NCBI GenBank assembly: GCA_005788585.1
Contig: SYBY01000011.1
Coordinates: 1-12,063 of the forward strand
Length of the DNA: 12,063 bases
Origin: Actinomycetota bacterium
Lineage (GTDB): Bacteria > Actinomycetota > Thermoleophilia > Solirubrobacterales > Solirubrobacteraceae
Reading direction: 5' to 3'
Both the position numbers and the translations under genes were made by a program. Shown piece by piece: positions 1-6,516 of the stretch (its first letter is position 1; the number at the start of each line of letters is the position of its first letter). The notes beneath the pieces are model-generated. The model was given only the letters and a program-made list of their open reading frames with translations, did not search any database and was not told the origin of the DNA.

Positions 1-82
1 CACCCAGCGCGTCGACGGTCTCGCCGAGGCGCTCGCGCGTCTGTTCGATCTCTGAACGGATCACCTGAGGGTCTTCGCCCAT
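1..82 (-). CDS. DUF3618 family protein, N-terminal fragment (runs off window)
   Basis: Only the first 27 codons are inside the window; the rest lies before base 1. The visible N-terminus reads MGEDPQVIRSEIEQTRERLG and continues ETVDALG, which matches the opening of the DUF3618 family (I..EIE.TR..L..TV..L). These are small actinobacterial proteins, usually with one membrane helix further on, and their function is unknown. The start at 82 is supported by a strong Shine-Dalgarno sequence, GAAGGAGG, ending about 6 bases upstream. The gene overlaps the end of the Holin-X gene by 22 bases, so the two are very likely co-translated. It is the third gene of the minus-strand membrane/stress operon. The family call rests on a short fragment but the motif is characteristic. 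Confidence 0.8.
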   Translation of the reverse strand, partial: MGEDPQVIRSEIEQTRERLGETVDALG

Positions 83-462
83 TGGACATCCTCCTTCACG
101 GTTTCGACCGTCTGGGGCGCGGGCGGGGTCGCCTCGCGTACGTCGTCCCGCCCGCGGAGGGCCAGGACTCCTGCAACCGCCGCCCACAGGGCGGCGACGA
201 TGAAGGCGGCGAGCCAGAGCGGGACGAGCTCGTCCAGCCCGACGATGACCGCCGCACTGAGCGCGCCGAGCGCCAGCAGCGCCGCCACCGCGGCGCCGCC
301 CAGCAGACCTGCGCCGAACCCGACCTGCTTGCCCTGCTCGGTCAGCTCCGCGCGTGCGAGCGCCACCTCCTGCCGGACGAGCACGGACGTGTCCTCCGAG
401 AGCCGGCGCAGCAGGTCGCCGATCGACGCGTCCTCGCGCTCGAAGCGGCCGTTGGCAGGCAT
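61..462 (-). CDS. Holin-X / DUF1469 (YqjE-like) membrane protein
   Basis: A 133-residue small membrane protein of the 'putative actinobacterial Holin-X' family, to which E. coli YqjE also belongs. The name is historical: no lysis role is established. Residues 13-40 hold the family signature IGDLLRRLSEDTSVLVRQE followed by VALARAEL, an amphipathic helix. Two hydrophobic segments follow, at about 47-76 and 79-102, joined by a short loop containing DELVP. The tail from 103 on is charged and cytoplasm-like. The start at 462 shares its A with the TGA stop of the upstream gene (TGATG), a classic translational-coupling junction. The open frame extends further upstream, but that stretch is Arg/Gly-rich and antisense-like, so it is rejected. 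Middle gene of the three-gene operon. Confidence 0.88.
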   Translation of the reverse strand: MPANGRFEREDASIGDLLRRLSEDTSVLVRQEVALARAELTEQGKQVGFGAGLLGGAAVAALLALGALSAAVIVGLDELVPLWLAAFIVAALWAAVAGVLALRGRDDVREATPPAPQTVETVKEDVQWAKTLR

Positions 463-1064
463 CAGACCGGCCCCATGCCCGTACCCGGGCCGGTCGCCGG
501 TGTCGGCATGCCTCCGGCGCCGGGTCCCGCGCCCGGGATCGGCGCCTCCGTCGGCGACGGCACACGGTCGAAGCGACCGGTCCGCGACGTGGAGGGCCCG
601 CTCGGGGACGCGGCCTCGGCACCCGCGTCGCCGGCGGACCGGCTGCGGTACCGCTCCGTGCTCGACGCCTTCAGGATGCGGGAGATCGCAAATCCCGCGG
701 CAACGCCGCCCGCGAGCACGGCCCACGGGTTGCGCCGAGCGACATCCTCGGCCTGCTCGAGCATCCGGTCGGCGTCGCTGTCGCGCAGCCACGATCCGAC
801 CTGCTCGATCCGCTCGGCCGCCTGGTCGGCCAGCTGCGCGGCGTTGTCGTTGCCCTGGTCGCGCAGGGACGCGCTGATGGACCGCACGTCGTCTGCCTGG
901 GAGACCACGTGGTCGCCCATCTCGGTCGAGCGTGCGTCGACCTGACTGCGGACCCGGCCTCCGGCCTTGCGCGCCGCCTCCTCGGCCTGCTCGCGTGCCT
1001 GACCGGCCGCCTCCTTGGCCTGGTCCTTGACGTGGCCGGTGTCGGCCACATGCGCGGTGCTCAT
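462..1064 (-). CDS. YqjD/DUF883-like tail-anchored, helix-rich membrane protein
   Basis: 200 residues. Residues 1-110 are Ala/Glu/Lys/Gln/Asp-rich and should form long amphipathic helices (VKDQAKEAAGQAREQAEEAA, then QADDVRSISASLRDQ), resembling DUF883/LEA-like proteins. A single membrane segment follows at about 112-131, beginning with RRNPW and containing LAGGVAAGFAISRIL; a NPW...GxxxG tail of this kind is typical of YqjD/ElaB proteins. Residues 145-200 are a low-complexity Pro/Gly/Ser tail. E. coli YqjD is a stationary-phase inner-membrane ribosome-binding protein encoded beside yqjE. Finding a YqjE-family protein immediately downstream here supports the same type of operon, though the function is inferred. 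The start at 1064 is set by the Shine-Dalgarno sequence GGAAGGAG, 7 bases upstream. A SigB-type promoter lies 60-85 bases upstream. Confidence 0.75.
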   Translation of the reverse strand: MSTAHVADTGHVKDQAKEAAGQAREQAEEAARKAGGRVRSQVDARSTEMGDHVVSQADDVRSISASLRDQGNDNAAQLADQAAERIEQVGSWLRDSDADRMLEQAEDVARRNPWAVLAGGVAAGFAISRILKASSTERYRSRSAGDAGAEAASPSGPSTSRTGRFDRVPSPTEAPIPGAGPGAGGMPTPATGPGTGMGPV

Positions 1065-1124
1065 GGGATTGCTCCTTCCGTCGTGGCGACTGGCAGGGGT
1101 CGCACCCTTGTGCGTGTCCCGCCG

Positions 1125-1149
1125 GTACCCGGGCTCCGTCGCCGGAAAC
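1125..1149 (-). promoter_or_regulatory. SigB/SigF-type stress promoter of the membrane operon
   Basis: Reading the minus strand there is GTTT (1149-1146), a 15-base spacer, then GGGTAC (1130-1125). This matches the general-stress sigma promoters of Actinobacteria (Streptomyces SigB: GNNT-N14-16-GGGTAC/T; mycobacterial SigF: GTTT-N-GGGTAT). Transcription would begin near 1117, giving a leader of about 50 bases with a strong Shine-Dalgarno sequence before the gene starting at 1064. The neighbouring STAS and SpoIIE genes encode regulators of exactly this sigma class, which supports the call. It lies only 15 bases beyond the SpoIIE stop codon. Not experimentally shown. Confidence 0.65.
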
Positions 1150-1163
1150 CTGAGCCCTTCCGG

Positions 1164-3998
1164 TCAGCTGAGCGGCTCGCGCACGGGCCCCAGGTCGTTG
1201 GCGCGCACGGACGTCGCGAGCGCACCGCGGACGGTCCAGGACCACATCACCGCGCGCTGCATCCCCTCGCCGCCACGCCGCCCCGTCACGCGCCCGAACA
1301 CCACGACCGCGCCTGCGGTGGCGCGGATGTCGTCGGCGTGGAGCTCCAGCTCGTCCCAGACCCGTGCCAGATCCTCGAAGTACGCACGGGCGCCCGCGTG
1401 GCCGCGGTACGGGCCCTCGCGCCCGGCGAGTTCGCTCGTGGCCCGCAGGTGCAGCTCGATCTCCGGGTCCATGTGCGCGAGGGCGGCCTCCATGTCGCGC
1501 CGGGCGAACGCCTCGTAGACCCCGCGCACGGTGGCGATCTCCACGTCCGCGTTGCCGGGATCCCCGTAGGAGATGTCCCGCTGCCCGGTTCTGCGGATGG
1601 CGAGCATCGCGATGTCGTCAGCCTGCTCCTCGCCGTCCACGAAGGCCTCCAGCGCGCGATCGACCCGGCCGATCACGTCCTGGGCGCCCGACGCCGGGGC
1701 GACGGCGGCAGCCAGGCGATCCGCGCCGAACCGCTCGCCGCGACCGCGGGCATCGAGGACCCCGTCGGTGTAGAGCAGCAGCGTGTCCCCGGGGAGCAGG
1801 GCGACCTCCTCCTGGTGAAACGCCGTGTCGGCGAACGCGCCGAGCATCGTGCCCCAGGAGCCGACCTCCTCAACCCGACCGGCCCGGACCCGGACCGGGC
1901 GCGGGTGCCCGGCGCAGGCGACCCGCAGGCGCGCGGGTCCCTCCTCGTCGGCGCTGAGCAGCACGACGCACGCGCTGCACATCGTGACCTGCTCGCGGCG
2001 GGCGAGCTGGCGGTTGAGCAGCGCGAGCCCGCGGACCGGGTCGCCGGTCAGGACCCCGGCCGTGCGCAGGGTGTGGCGCGCCTTCGCCGTCACGGCGGCG
2101 GCTTCGGCCCCGTGGCCGGTGACGTCGCCGACGACCGCCATCCACCCCGCCGGGGTCTCGAAGACGTCGTAGAAGTCGCCGCCCGCCCAGGTCGTGCGCC
2201 CAGCCGCGCGGTAGCTGCCGGCGAGTTGGACGCCGGCGACCTCCGGCAGGCGCTCGGGCAGCAGGCTGGCCTGCAGCGTCGCGGCGATCCGCGCCCGGTC
2301 GGCGGACAGCCGCGCCGTCTCGATCGCCACGCCCGCCCGGCGGCCGAGCTCCTCCGCGAGCTCGAGGTCCGCCGCCGTGAACGTCCGGTGCGACTCGGCG
2401 TTCACGAGCGTGATGACGCCGGAGACCGCGCCGTCGGGCGGGCGGATCGGCACCTGGATGACCGAGTGCATGCCGACGGCGGACAGCGCGGCAAGGTGCT
2501 CGGGGTCGTCGGTGTACGCCCGCAGGACATCCTCGGTCACCCGCGCGACCAGCAGCGGCGGGCCACCACGCAGGATCGCCGCGCCGCCGCGCGGCGCGTC
2601 CGGTTCGACAGGGAAGCGCGTGGCGTACGCTGCCGCCCGGGCGCGCATCGCGGGGTCCCGATGGGCCACGGCCACGACGCGCGTCGACGTGCGAGTCGGG
2701 AGCGTGACGGTGCACCAGTCGGCGAAGTCCGGGACCAGGAGATCGGCAAGATCCTGCAGCGGCGCCTCCGGGTCGGACGTCCGGTGCAGCACCTCGCCCG
2801 CTCGCGCCAGGATCCGCTGGACGAGTTCGGCCCGCTTGATGGCGGTGATGTCCTCCGACACGCTCACCGCCATCTCGACCTCGCCGTCGTCCCCGATCAC
2901 CGGGGTCGCGCGCACCGAGATCCAGCGCTCGATGCCCGACGCCCGATGCACCCCGCGTACAAGCAGCGGCGGCGGGTGCCGGTTGGCCCCCGTGAGGATC
3001 TGGGCACTCGGGTAGGCCTCGGGCAGGAGCGGCGAACCGTCCTCGCGGCGTGACTCCCACGCACGAGCGATGTCCTCCGGCGTCGCGGCGATCACGGCGG
3101 CCGGGTCGCGCAGCTCCATCGCGTCAGCAGCCGCCTGATTGGCGTAGACGATGCCCTCGCCCGGCCGCTGGATGAGCACCGCGGCCGCCATCTCGTCGAG
3201 TGCCGTCTCGAAGCGGCGCTCGGCGACGGCGAGATCGGCCGACAGCCCGGCGTTCTCCAGGACGAGGCCCGCGCGGCCCGCGAGCGCCTGCACGAAGGGC
3301 AGGTCGGACCGGTCCAGCGCGTGACGGGTCCCGAGCGTGAGCCGGCCGACCGTACGACCCTCCGACCGGATCGCCGCGACGACGACCCAGCGCACCTCGC
3401 GCCCCCGGCGGACCCGCTGGATCACCGGCGTCCCGTCGGGTGCGACCTCGGGTGCTCCGGTGAGCTGGTCGGCCATGCCGGCCACGGCGCGCCCGGCCGC
3501 GCGATGCGCCAGCGGGTCGCCGAAGACGTCGAGCACGCAAGCCACAGCCGCCCGTGGGACCACCAGCTGCGCCAGGCGACCGGCGGCCTCGTCGGGGCCG
3601 TGACGCCGTGCCGACAGCTCGGCGAGATCGGCGAGGACCCGGAGGCGAGCGCGACCCCTCGCGGCGCGGCTGCGCTCCCGGGCGCCGAGCGCCGCGAGGC
3701 CCGAGCCGCCGATGACGAGCGCGACCCGCAGCGCCCTGAAGACCGCATCCCCGTCGTGGATGACCGCAGACGGCACCGCACAGAGCACCGCGACCGCGGC
3801 GACGACCGCCGTCTGCCGCGCGGTGCACAGCAGCGACGCGAGCAGCGGGCCGACGATCAGGCCGACGGTCAGCGGCTCGCCCGTGTCGCTCACGTCGAGC
3901 AGGAAGACCGCCCCGAGCAGGAGGAGGGACGCCGCACACGCGGCCCATTCCGTGACCTGGTCGCGCCGCCGGTCAGTTACGCGCGGGAGCGTCGCCAT
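1164..3998 (-). CDS. Membrane-anchored GAF-PAS-GAF-SpoIIE (PP2C) phosphatase with C-terminal SnoaL-like domain
   Basis: 944 residues. Four hydrophobic segments come first (about 19-35, 42-58, 63-80, 88-105), followed by a GAF-like domain (120-255), a PAS domain (260-388, ending in the usual SEDITAIKRAE), a second GAF domain (395-563) and a SpoIIE/PP2C phosphatase (570-802). Metal-binding motifs are intact: GGDFYDVF (606-613), GDVTGHG (624-630), LLYTDGV (741-747) and ADDIAMLAI (793-801). Such enzymes dephosphorylate a STAS antagonist, which then frees a stress sigma factor from its anti-sigma kinase. The STAS gene directly upstream, overlapping by 26 bases, is the obvious substrate. Residues 815-935 form an extra SnoaL/NTF2-like domain (VRGVYEAFARRDMEAALAHM, then PEIELHL), an uncommon attachment. 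The start at 3998 is tentative: GGAGG abuts the ATG with no spacer, and the frame stays open to 4103, but that extension is compositionally like shadow sequence. Confidence 0.88.
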   Translation of the reverse strand: MATLPRVTDRRRDQVTEWAACAASLLLLGAVFLLDVSDTGEPLTVGLIVGPLLASLLCTARQTAVVAAVAVLCAVPSAVIHDGDAVFRALRVALVIGGSGLAALGARERSRAARGRARLRVLADLAELSARRHGPDEAAGRLAQLVVPRAAVACVLDVFGDPLAHRAAGRAVAGMADQLTGAPEVAPDGTPVIQRVRRGREVRWVVVAAIRSEGRTVGRLTLGTRHALDRSDLPFVQALAGRAGLVLENAGLSADLAVAERRFETALDEMAAAVLIQRPGEGIVYANQAAADAMELRDPAAVIAATPEDIARAWESRREDGSPLLPEAYPSAQILTGANRHPPPLLVRGVHRASGIERWISVRATPVIGDDGEVEMAVSVSEDITAIKRAELVQRILARAGEVLHRTSDPEAPLQDLADLLVPDFADWCTVTLPTRTSTRVVAVAHRDPAMRARAAAYATRFPVEPDAPRGGAAILRGGPPLLVARVTEDVLRAYTDDPEHLAALSAVGMHSVIQVPIRPPDGAVSGVITLVNAESHRTFTAADLELAEELGRRAGVAIETARLSADRARIAATLQASLLPERLPEVAGVQLAGSYRAAGRTTWAGGDFYDVFETPAGWMAVVGDVTGHGAEAAAVTAKARHTLRTAGVLTGDPVRGLALLNRQLARREQVTMCSACVVLLSADEEGPARLRVACAGHPRPVRVRAGRVEEVGSWGTMLGAFADTAFHQEEVALLPGDTLLLYTDGVLDARGRGERFGADRLAAAVAPASGAQDVIGRVDRALEAFVDGEEQADDIAMLAIRRTGQRDISYGDPGNADVEIATVRGVYEAFARRDMEAALAHMDPEIELHLRATSELAGREGPYRGHAGARAYFEDLARVWDELELHADDIRATAGAVVVFGRVTGRRGGEGMQRAVMWSWTVRGALATSVRANDLGPVREPLS

Positions 3999-4341
3999 CC
4001 TCCAGCACCCGCAGGCGCGTGTCGAGGCCGGCGATCTGCAGCAGGCGCTGGATGCTCGCGTCACCGGGGATGATCGCGAACGCATGGTCCTCGTCGCGGG
4101 CACGGCGATCCTGCTCGATGAGGAACCGCAGGCCGGAGCTGTCGAGGAACGTCACGGCGCGCAGGTCAATCGCGAGGTCGGCGGCCGCACCGCCGGCGGC
4201 CTGCGCGACACGTCCGACGGTCGCCAGGTCGATCTCTCCCTCGGGGCGGACGATCGTCCAGGGCCCGGCACGGTCGACCGTGACCTCGAAGGGCGCGGGG
4301 ACGTACCGCGAGCGGTCAGACGGTTCGGGCGCGGCGTCCAT
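3973..4341 (-). CDS. STAS-domain anti-sigma factor antagonist
   Basis: 122 residues, nearly all one STAS domain of the SpoIIAA/RsbV type. The strand GPWTIVRPEGEIDLATV (26-42) is the typical N-terminal sheet and helix entry. FLDSSGLRFL (65-74) is the conserved phosphorylation loop, where one of Ser68/Ser69 would be phosphorylated by an RsbW/SpoIIAB-type kinase. When dephosphorylated, such proteins bind the anti-sigma kinase and release the sigma factor. The SpoIIE phosphatase next door overlaps its 3' end by 26 bases and should reactivate it. No kinase or sigma-factor gene is in the window, so the partners must be encoded elsewhere. The start at 4341 has only a weak Shine-Dalgarno-like stretch. 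The P450 gene ends 42 bases upstream on the same strand, so read-through from it is possible. Confidence 0.92.
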   Translation of the reverse strand: MDAAPEPSDRSRYVPAPFEVTVDRAGPWTIVRPEGEIDLATVGRVAQAAGGAAADLAIDLRAVTFLDSSGLRFLIEQDRRARDEDHAFAIIPGDASIQRLLQIAGLDTRLRVLEDGDAPARN

Positions 4342-4375
4342 GCCACCATTCTCGCCGATCGCGGCCCGGCGGGAG

Positions 4376-4393
4376 CCTCGTCGTCAGACGAGG
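4376..4393 (-). terminator. Small hairpin spanning the P450 stop codon (possible weak terminator)
   Basis: CCTCGTC and GACGAGG form a perfect 7-bp stem around a GTCA loop. The P450 stop codon (TGA, read from 4386 to 4384) lies in the loop. No T-rich tract follows in the transcription direction, so it may only attenuate read-through from the P450 into the STAS-SpoIIE pair, or may be part of coding sequence without function. Confidence 0.3.
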
Positions 4394-5724
4394 ACCGGCG
4401 CCGCGCGGGCCGCGCTGCGTACCCGCGGCGCGATCACCGCCCTGCCGCCGCGATCCGGAGCCGTGGCGACCCCGCGGAAGCGCCAACCCTCGGGGGGCGC
4501 ATCCGTGGGCGTGAACTCGACCTCTTCCAGGAGGACCCGCAGCACGACGTCCATCTCCATGTGGGCGAACGTCGCGCCGATGCAGCGCCGCACCCCGCCG
4601 CCGAACGGGATCCAGCTGTAGGTGTCCGGCAAGCGGTCGACGAAGCGGTCCGGGTTGAACCGGTCGGGCTCCTCGAAGAGCTCCGGATCGAAGTGCGTGA
4701 GCGCGGCGGCGAGGCCCACGCGTGTCCCGCGGGGCAGGACGTGCCCTCCGAGCTCGTAGTCCTCCATGCAGTACCGGCCGGCGAAGAAGATGACCGGCCG
4801 GGTGCGCTGCACTTCGCGAATCGTCGCCTCCCGCAGGGTCTTGCCGCCCTCGTCGGCCTCGGTGACGAGCCGGGCCAGGACGTCGGGGTGGCGGCGCAGG
4901 CGCTCGACGGCCCAGCTGAGCTGGTGCGCCGTCGTCTCGTGGCCCGCGGCCATCATCGTGACGAGCTGGTCACGGATCTCGTCGTTGGCCATCGGCGTGC
5001 CGTCGGTGTGCGTGGCCTGCACCATGAGCGCGAGCACGTCGGTGCGCTCCTCGAGGTCCGGGTCGGACTTCGCCATCGCGATGAGGCGGTCGAGCACGGT
5101 GTCGATCTCCGCGCGGCCGCGCTGGAAGCGCCCCCACGGGCTCCAGGGCCCGAGGTCGCGCTGCAGGTACGTCGCCGTCGCCAGGCGCGACCCCTGTTCG
5201 GTGTGCGCCGGCATGAGCCGCTCGAGGACGCGCAGCTCCTCGCCCGTTGCGCCGAAGATCGCGCGCAGGATGGCGCGCAGCGTGATGCGCTGCATCGACC
5301 CCGCGACCGAGAACTCACGGTCGGTGGGCCACGATGCGATCTCGTCACGCGTGATCTGCTCGATGAGCTCCTCGTAGCCCTGCATCCTCTGGCCCTTGAA
5401 GGGCGGCAGGAGCAGACGGCGCTGCTCGAGGTGACGGTCCTCGTCGATGCCGAGCAGTGAATGGCGTCCGAGAATCGTCCGCAGCGGGCTGTGGTCGCCG
5501 GCGTGCAGGACCGTCGGCGGCGCGGTGAAGACCTGCTTGACCAGCGCCGGGTCGCTGACGACGACGAACGGGCCGAAGCCCGCGATGCGCACCGTGAACA
5601 TGGGCCCGTACCGGCGGCGCAGCCGTTCCAGCTGCGGGCGCTGGCGGGCGACCATCGCGAGGGTCTGCACGGCCGTCGGCATCCGTGGACCGGGCGGCAC
5701 TCCGAACGTCGCACCTGATGACAT
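4384..5724 (-). CDS. Cytochrome P450 monooxygenase
   Basis: 446 residues, the full length for a soluble bacterial P450, with no membrane anchor. P450s insert one oxygen atom into a substrate using electrons from a ferredoxin or similar partner. The diagnostic motifs are all present: the I-helix oxygen-activation motif AGHETT (260-265), the K-helix ExxR pair (E304, R307 in REVQR), the PERF-like FNPDRF (356-361), and the heme-binding loop FGGGVRRCIG (374-383), where Cys381 ligates the heme. The N-terminus (PPGP, then a long helix and RYGPMFTV) and overall style resemble the mycobacterial CYP135-CYP138 group, but the substrate cannot be read from sequence. No redox partner lies nearby. The start at 5724 has no Shine-Dalgarno sequence but has a TANNNT box 6 bases upstream, suggesting a leaderless mRNA. 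A MerR regulator is transcribed divergently and probably controls it. Confidence 0.95.
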   Translation of the reverse strand: MSSGATFGVPPGPRMPTAVQTLAMVARQRPQLERLRRRYGPMFTVRIAGFGPFVVVSDPALVKQVFTAPPTVLHAGDHSPLRTILGRHSLLGIDEDRHLEQRRLLLPPFKGQRMQGYEELIEQITRDEIASWPTDREFSVAGSMQRITLRAILRAIFGATGEELRVLERLMPAHTEQGSRLATATYLQRDLGPWSPWGRFQRGRAEIDTVLDRLIAMAKSDPDLEERTDVLALMVQATHTDGTPMANDEIRDQLVTMMAAGHETTAHQLSWAVERLRRHPDVLARLVTEADEGGKTLREATIREVQRTRPVIFFAGRYCMEDYELGGHVLPRGTRVGLAAALTHFDPELFEEPDRFNPDRFVDRLPDTYSWIPFGGGVRRCIGATFAHMEMDVVLRVLLEEVEFTPTDAPPEGWRFRGVATAPDRGGRAVIAPRVRSAARAAPVLV

Positions 5725-5730
5725 AAGTCG

Positions 5731-5736
5731 ACGTTA
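5731..5736 (-). promoter_or_regulatory. -10 box (TAACGT) of the P450 gene, leaderless type
   Basis: On the minus strand TAACGT fits the actinobacterial TANNNT -10 consensus. Only 6 bases separate it from the P450 ATG at 5724, so transcription would start at or within a base or so of the start codon. A weak -35 candidate (TGGACC, 5760-5755) sits 18 bases upstream. There is no Shine-Dalgarno sequence, consistent with leaderless initiation. Confidence 0.45.
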
Positions 5737-5753
5737 CACCATTTGCCGTCACG
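5732..5753. promoter_or_regulatory. Imperfect dyad between divergent P450 and MerR genes, candidate MerR operator
   Basis: On the plus strand CGTTAC, 10 bases, then GTCACG form an inverted repeat matching at 5 of 6 positions. It lies in the 53-base gap between the two divergent start codons. It overlaps both the P450 -10 box and the candidate -35 (TTGCCG) of the MerR gene, where an autoregulating MerR-type dimer would be expected to bind. Assignment is by position and symmetry only. Confidence 0.4.
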
Positions 5754-5770
5754 CGGTCCAGCGATACGCT
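5743..5770 (+). promoter_or_regulatory. Promoter of the MerR gene (TTGCCG-N16-TACGCT)
   Basis: TTGCCG (5743-5748) and TACGCT (5765-5770) are separated by 16 bases and resemble a housekeeping-sigma promoter. The -10 box ends 7 bases before the ATG at 5778, placing the transcription start at the A of the start codon. No Shine-Dalgarno sequence is present, so a leaderless mRNA is likely. Confidence 0.5.
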
Positions 5771-5777
5771 TGCGCCG

Positions 5778-6515
5778 ATGTCCACCCCGCCCGAGGCCAC
5801 CCGCACCATCGAGCAGCTCTCCGCCGAGACGGCCATGACCGTCCGCAACATCCGCTCGTACCGCACCCTCGGGCTCCTCCCCCCGCCTGAGGTGCGCGAC
5901 GGCGTGGGCTACTACGGCGACGAGCACGTGCGCCGCCTGCGCCTGGTCCGCGAGCTCCAGGCCGACGGCTTCAACCTCAAGGGGATCAAGCAGCTGCTCG
6001 ACGCGACGCATGACGCGTCGGTCCTGCTGCGCCTGCGCCGACTCATGCACGAACCGTGGACGGGGCAGACGACGCAGATCGTCACCCGCGAGGAGCTCGA
6101 CGACCTCCTTGGGGCCGCACAGGAGCCGGGGCTGCTCGAGGACGCAGTCGACACCGGCGTCCTCCTCCCGCTCGATGACGGCCGCTACGAGGTCCCCAAC
6201 CCCCTGACCCTCCGGATCGCGGCGGAGAACATCAAGCACGGGATCCCGCTGAGCGCGGCGCTGCAGAGCCACCGCCGGGTCCGCGAGCTGTGCGAGGAGA
6301 TCGCGCAATCCAACGTCGAGGTGTTCCTCGAGCACGTCTGGCGACCGTTCGAGCGCGCCGGATTCCCCGAAGAGCGATGGGCGCAGATCGCGGAGGCGAT
6401 CGAGGCGCTGCGCCCGCTGTCGGCCGAAGGGGTCATGGCCCTCTACGGGCCGGCGATGGCCGACGCCGTCGAACAGGCGATCGGCGACGAGCTACGTCGC
6501 GCGTCCGGCGCGTAG
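5778..6515 (+). CDS. MerR-family transcriptional regulator
   Basis: 245 residues. The N-terminal MerR winged-helix DNA-binding domain spans about 9-77: TIEQLSAETAMTVRNIRSYR is the helix-turn-helix, LGLLPPPEVRDGVGYY the wing with the conserved (L/G)LLPP, and EHVRRLRLVRELQADGFNLK the second HTH-like helix pair. Residues 80-245 form a helical C-terminal part that I do not recognise as a GyrI-like or metal-binding effector domain. The only cysteine, in ELCEEI, argues against a metal sensor, so the ligand is unknown. The gene is divergent from the P450 with a 53-base shared region, the usual geometry of a regulator and its target. Its 3' end overlaps the convergent GGDEF-EAL gene by 24 bases. The ATG at 5778 is preferred because of the -10 box 7 bases upstream. 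Confidence 0.9.
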   Translation: MSTPPEATRTIEQLSAETAMTVRNIRSYRTLGLLPPPEVRDGVGYYGDEHVRRLRLVRELQADGFNLKGIKQLLDATHDASVLLRLRRLMHEPWTGQTTQIVTREELDDLLGAAQEPGLLEDAVDTGVLLPLDDGRYEVPNPLTLRIAAENIKHGIPLSAALQSHRRVRELCEEIAQSNVEVFLEHVWRPFERAGFPEERWAQIAEAIEALRPLSAEGVMALYGPAMADAVEQAIGDELRRASGA

Positions 6516-6516
6516 C
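6491..6516. terminator. Bidirectional hairpin at the MerR / GGDEF-EAL convergent overlap
   Basis: GCTACG (6491-6496) pairs with CGTAGC (6511-6516). The stem continues for about three more pairs past a single bulged T, closing a 7-base loop. The TAG stop of MerR (6513-6515) lies in one arm and the TAG stop of the minus-strand gene (6494-6492) in the other. There is no T tract, as is common for hairpin terminators in high-GC actinobacteria. Confidence 0.45.

Noticed and set aside
463..1245. N-terminal extension of the Holin-X frame up to 1245
   Set aside because: The extension overlaps the YqjD-like gene and is Arg/Gly-rich. The TGATG junction and family length fix the start at 462.
1164..1556. 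Separate SnoaL-like gene after SpoIIE, or a frameshift joining two genes
   Set aside because: The frame is continuous from the phosphatase with no stop, no ATG near the domain start and no Shine-Dalgarno sequence, so a fusion is simpler.
354..3053. Very long plus-strand open frame (about 899 codons) opposite the membrane operon and SpoIIE
   Set aside because: Arg/Gly/Pro/Ala-rich with no recognisable domain; it is the antisense of genes with clear domains. Such frames are expected at this GC content.
3999..4103. Upstream start of the SpoIIE protein at 4103
   Set aside because: The extra 35 residues (Ser/Arg/Cys-rich) overlap the conserved end of STAS in another frame and look like shadow sequence.
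3712..5460. Long plus-strand open frame opposite SpoIIE, STAS and P450
   Set aside because: Covers three genes with intact motifs on the other strand; low-complexity Arg/Asp/Gly-rich translation.
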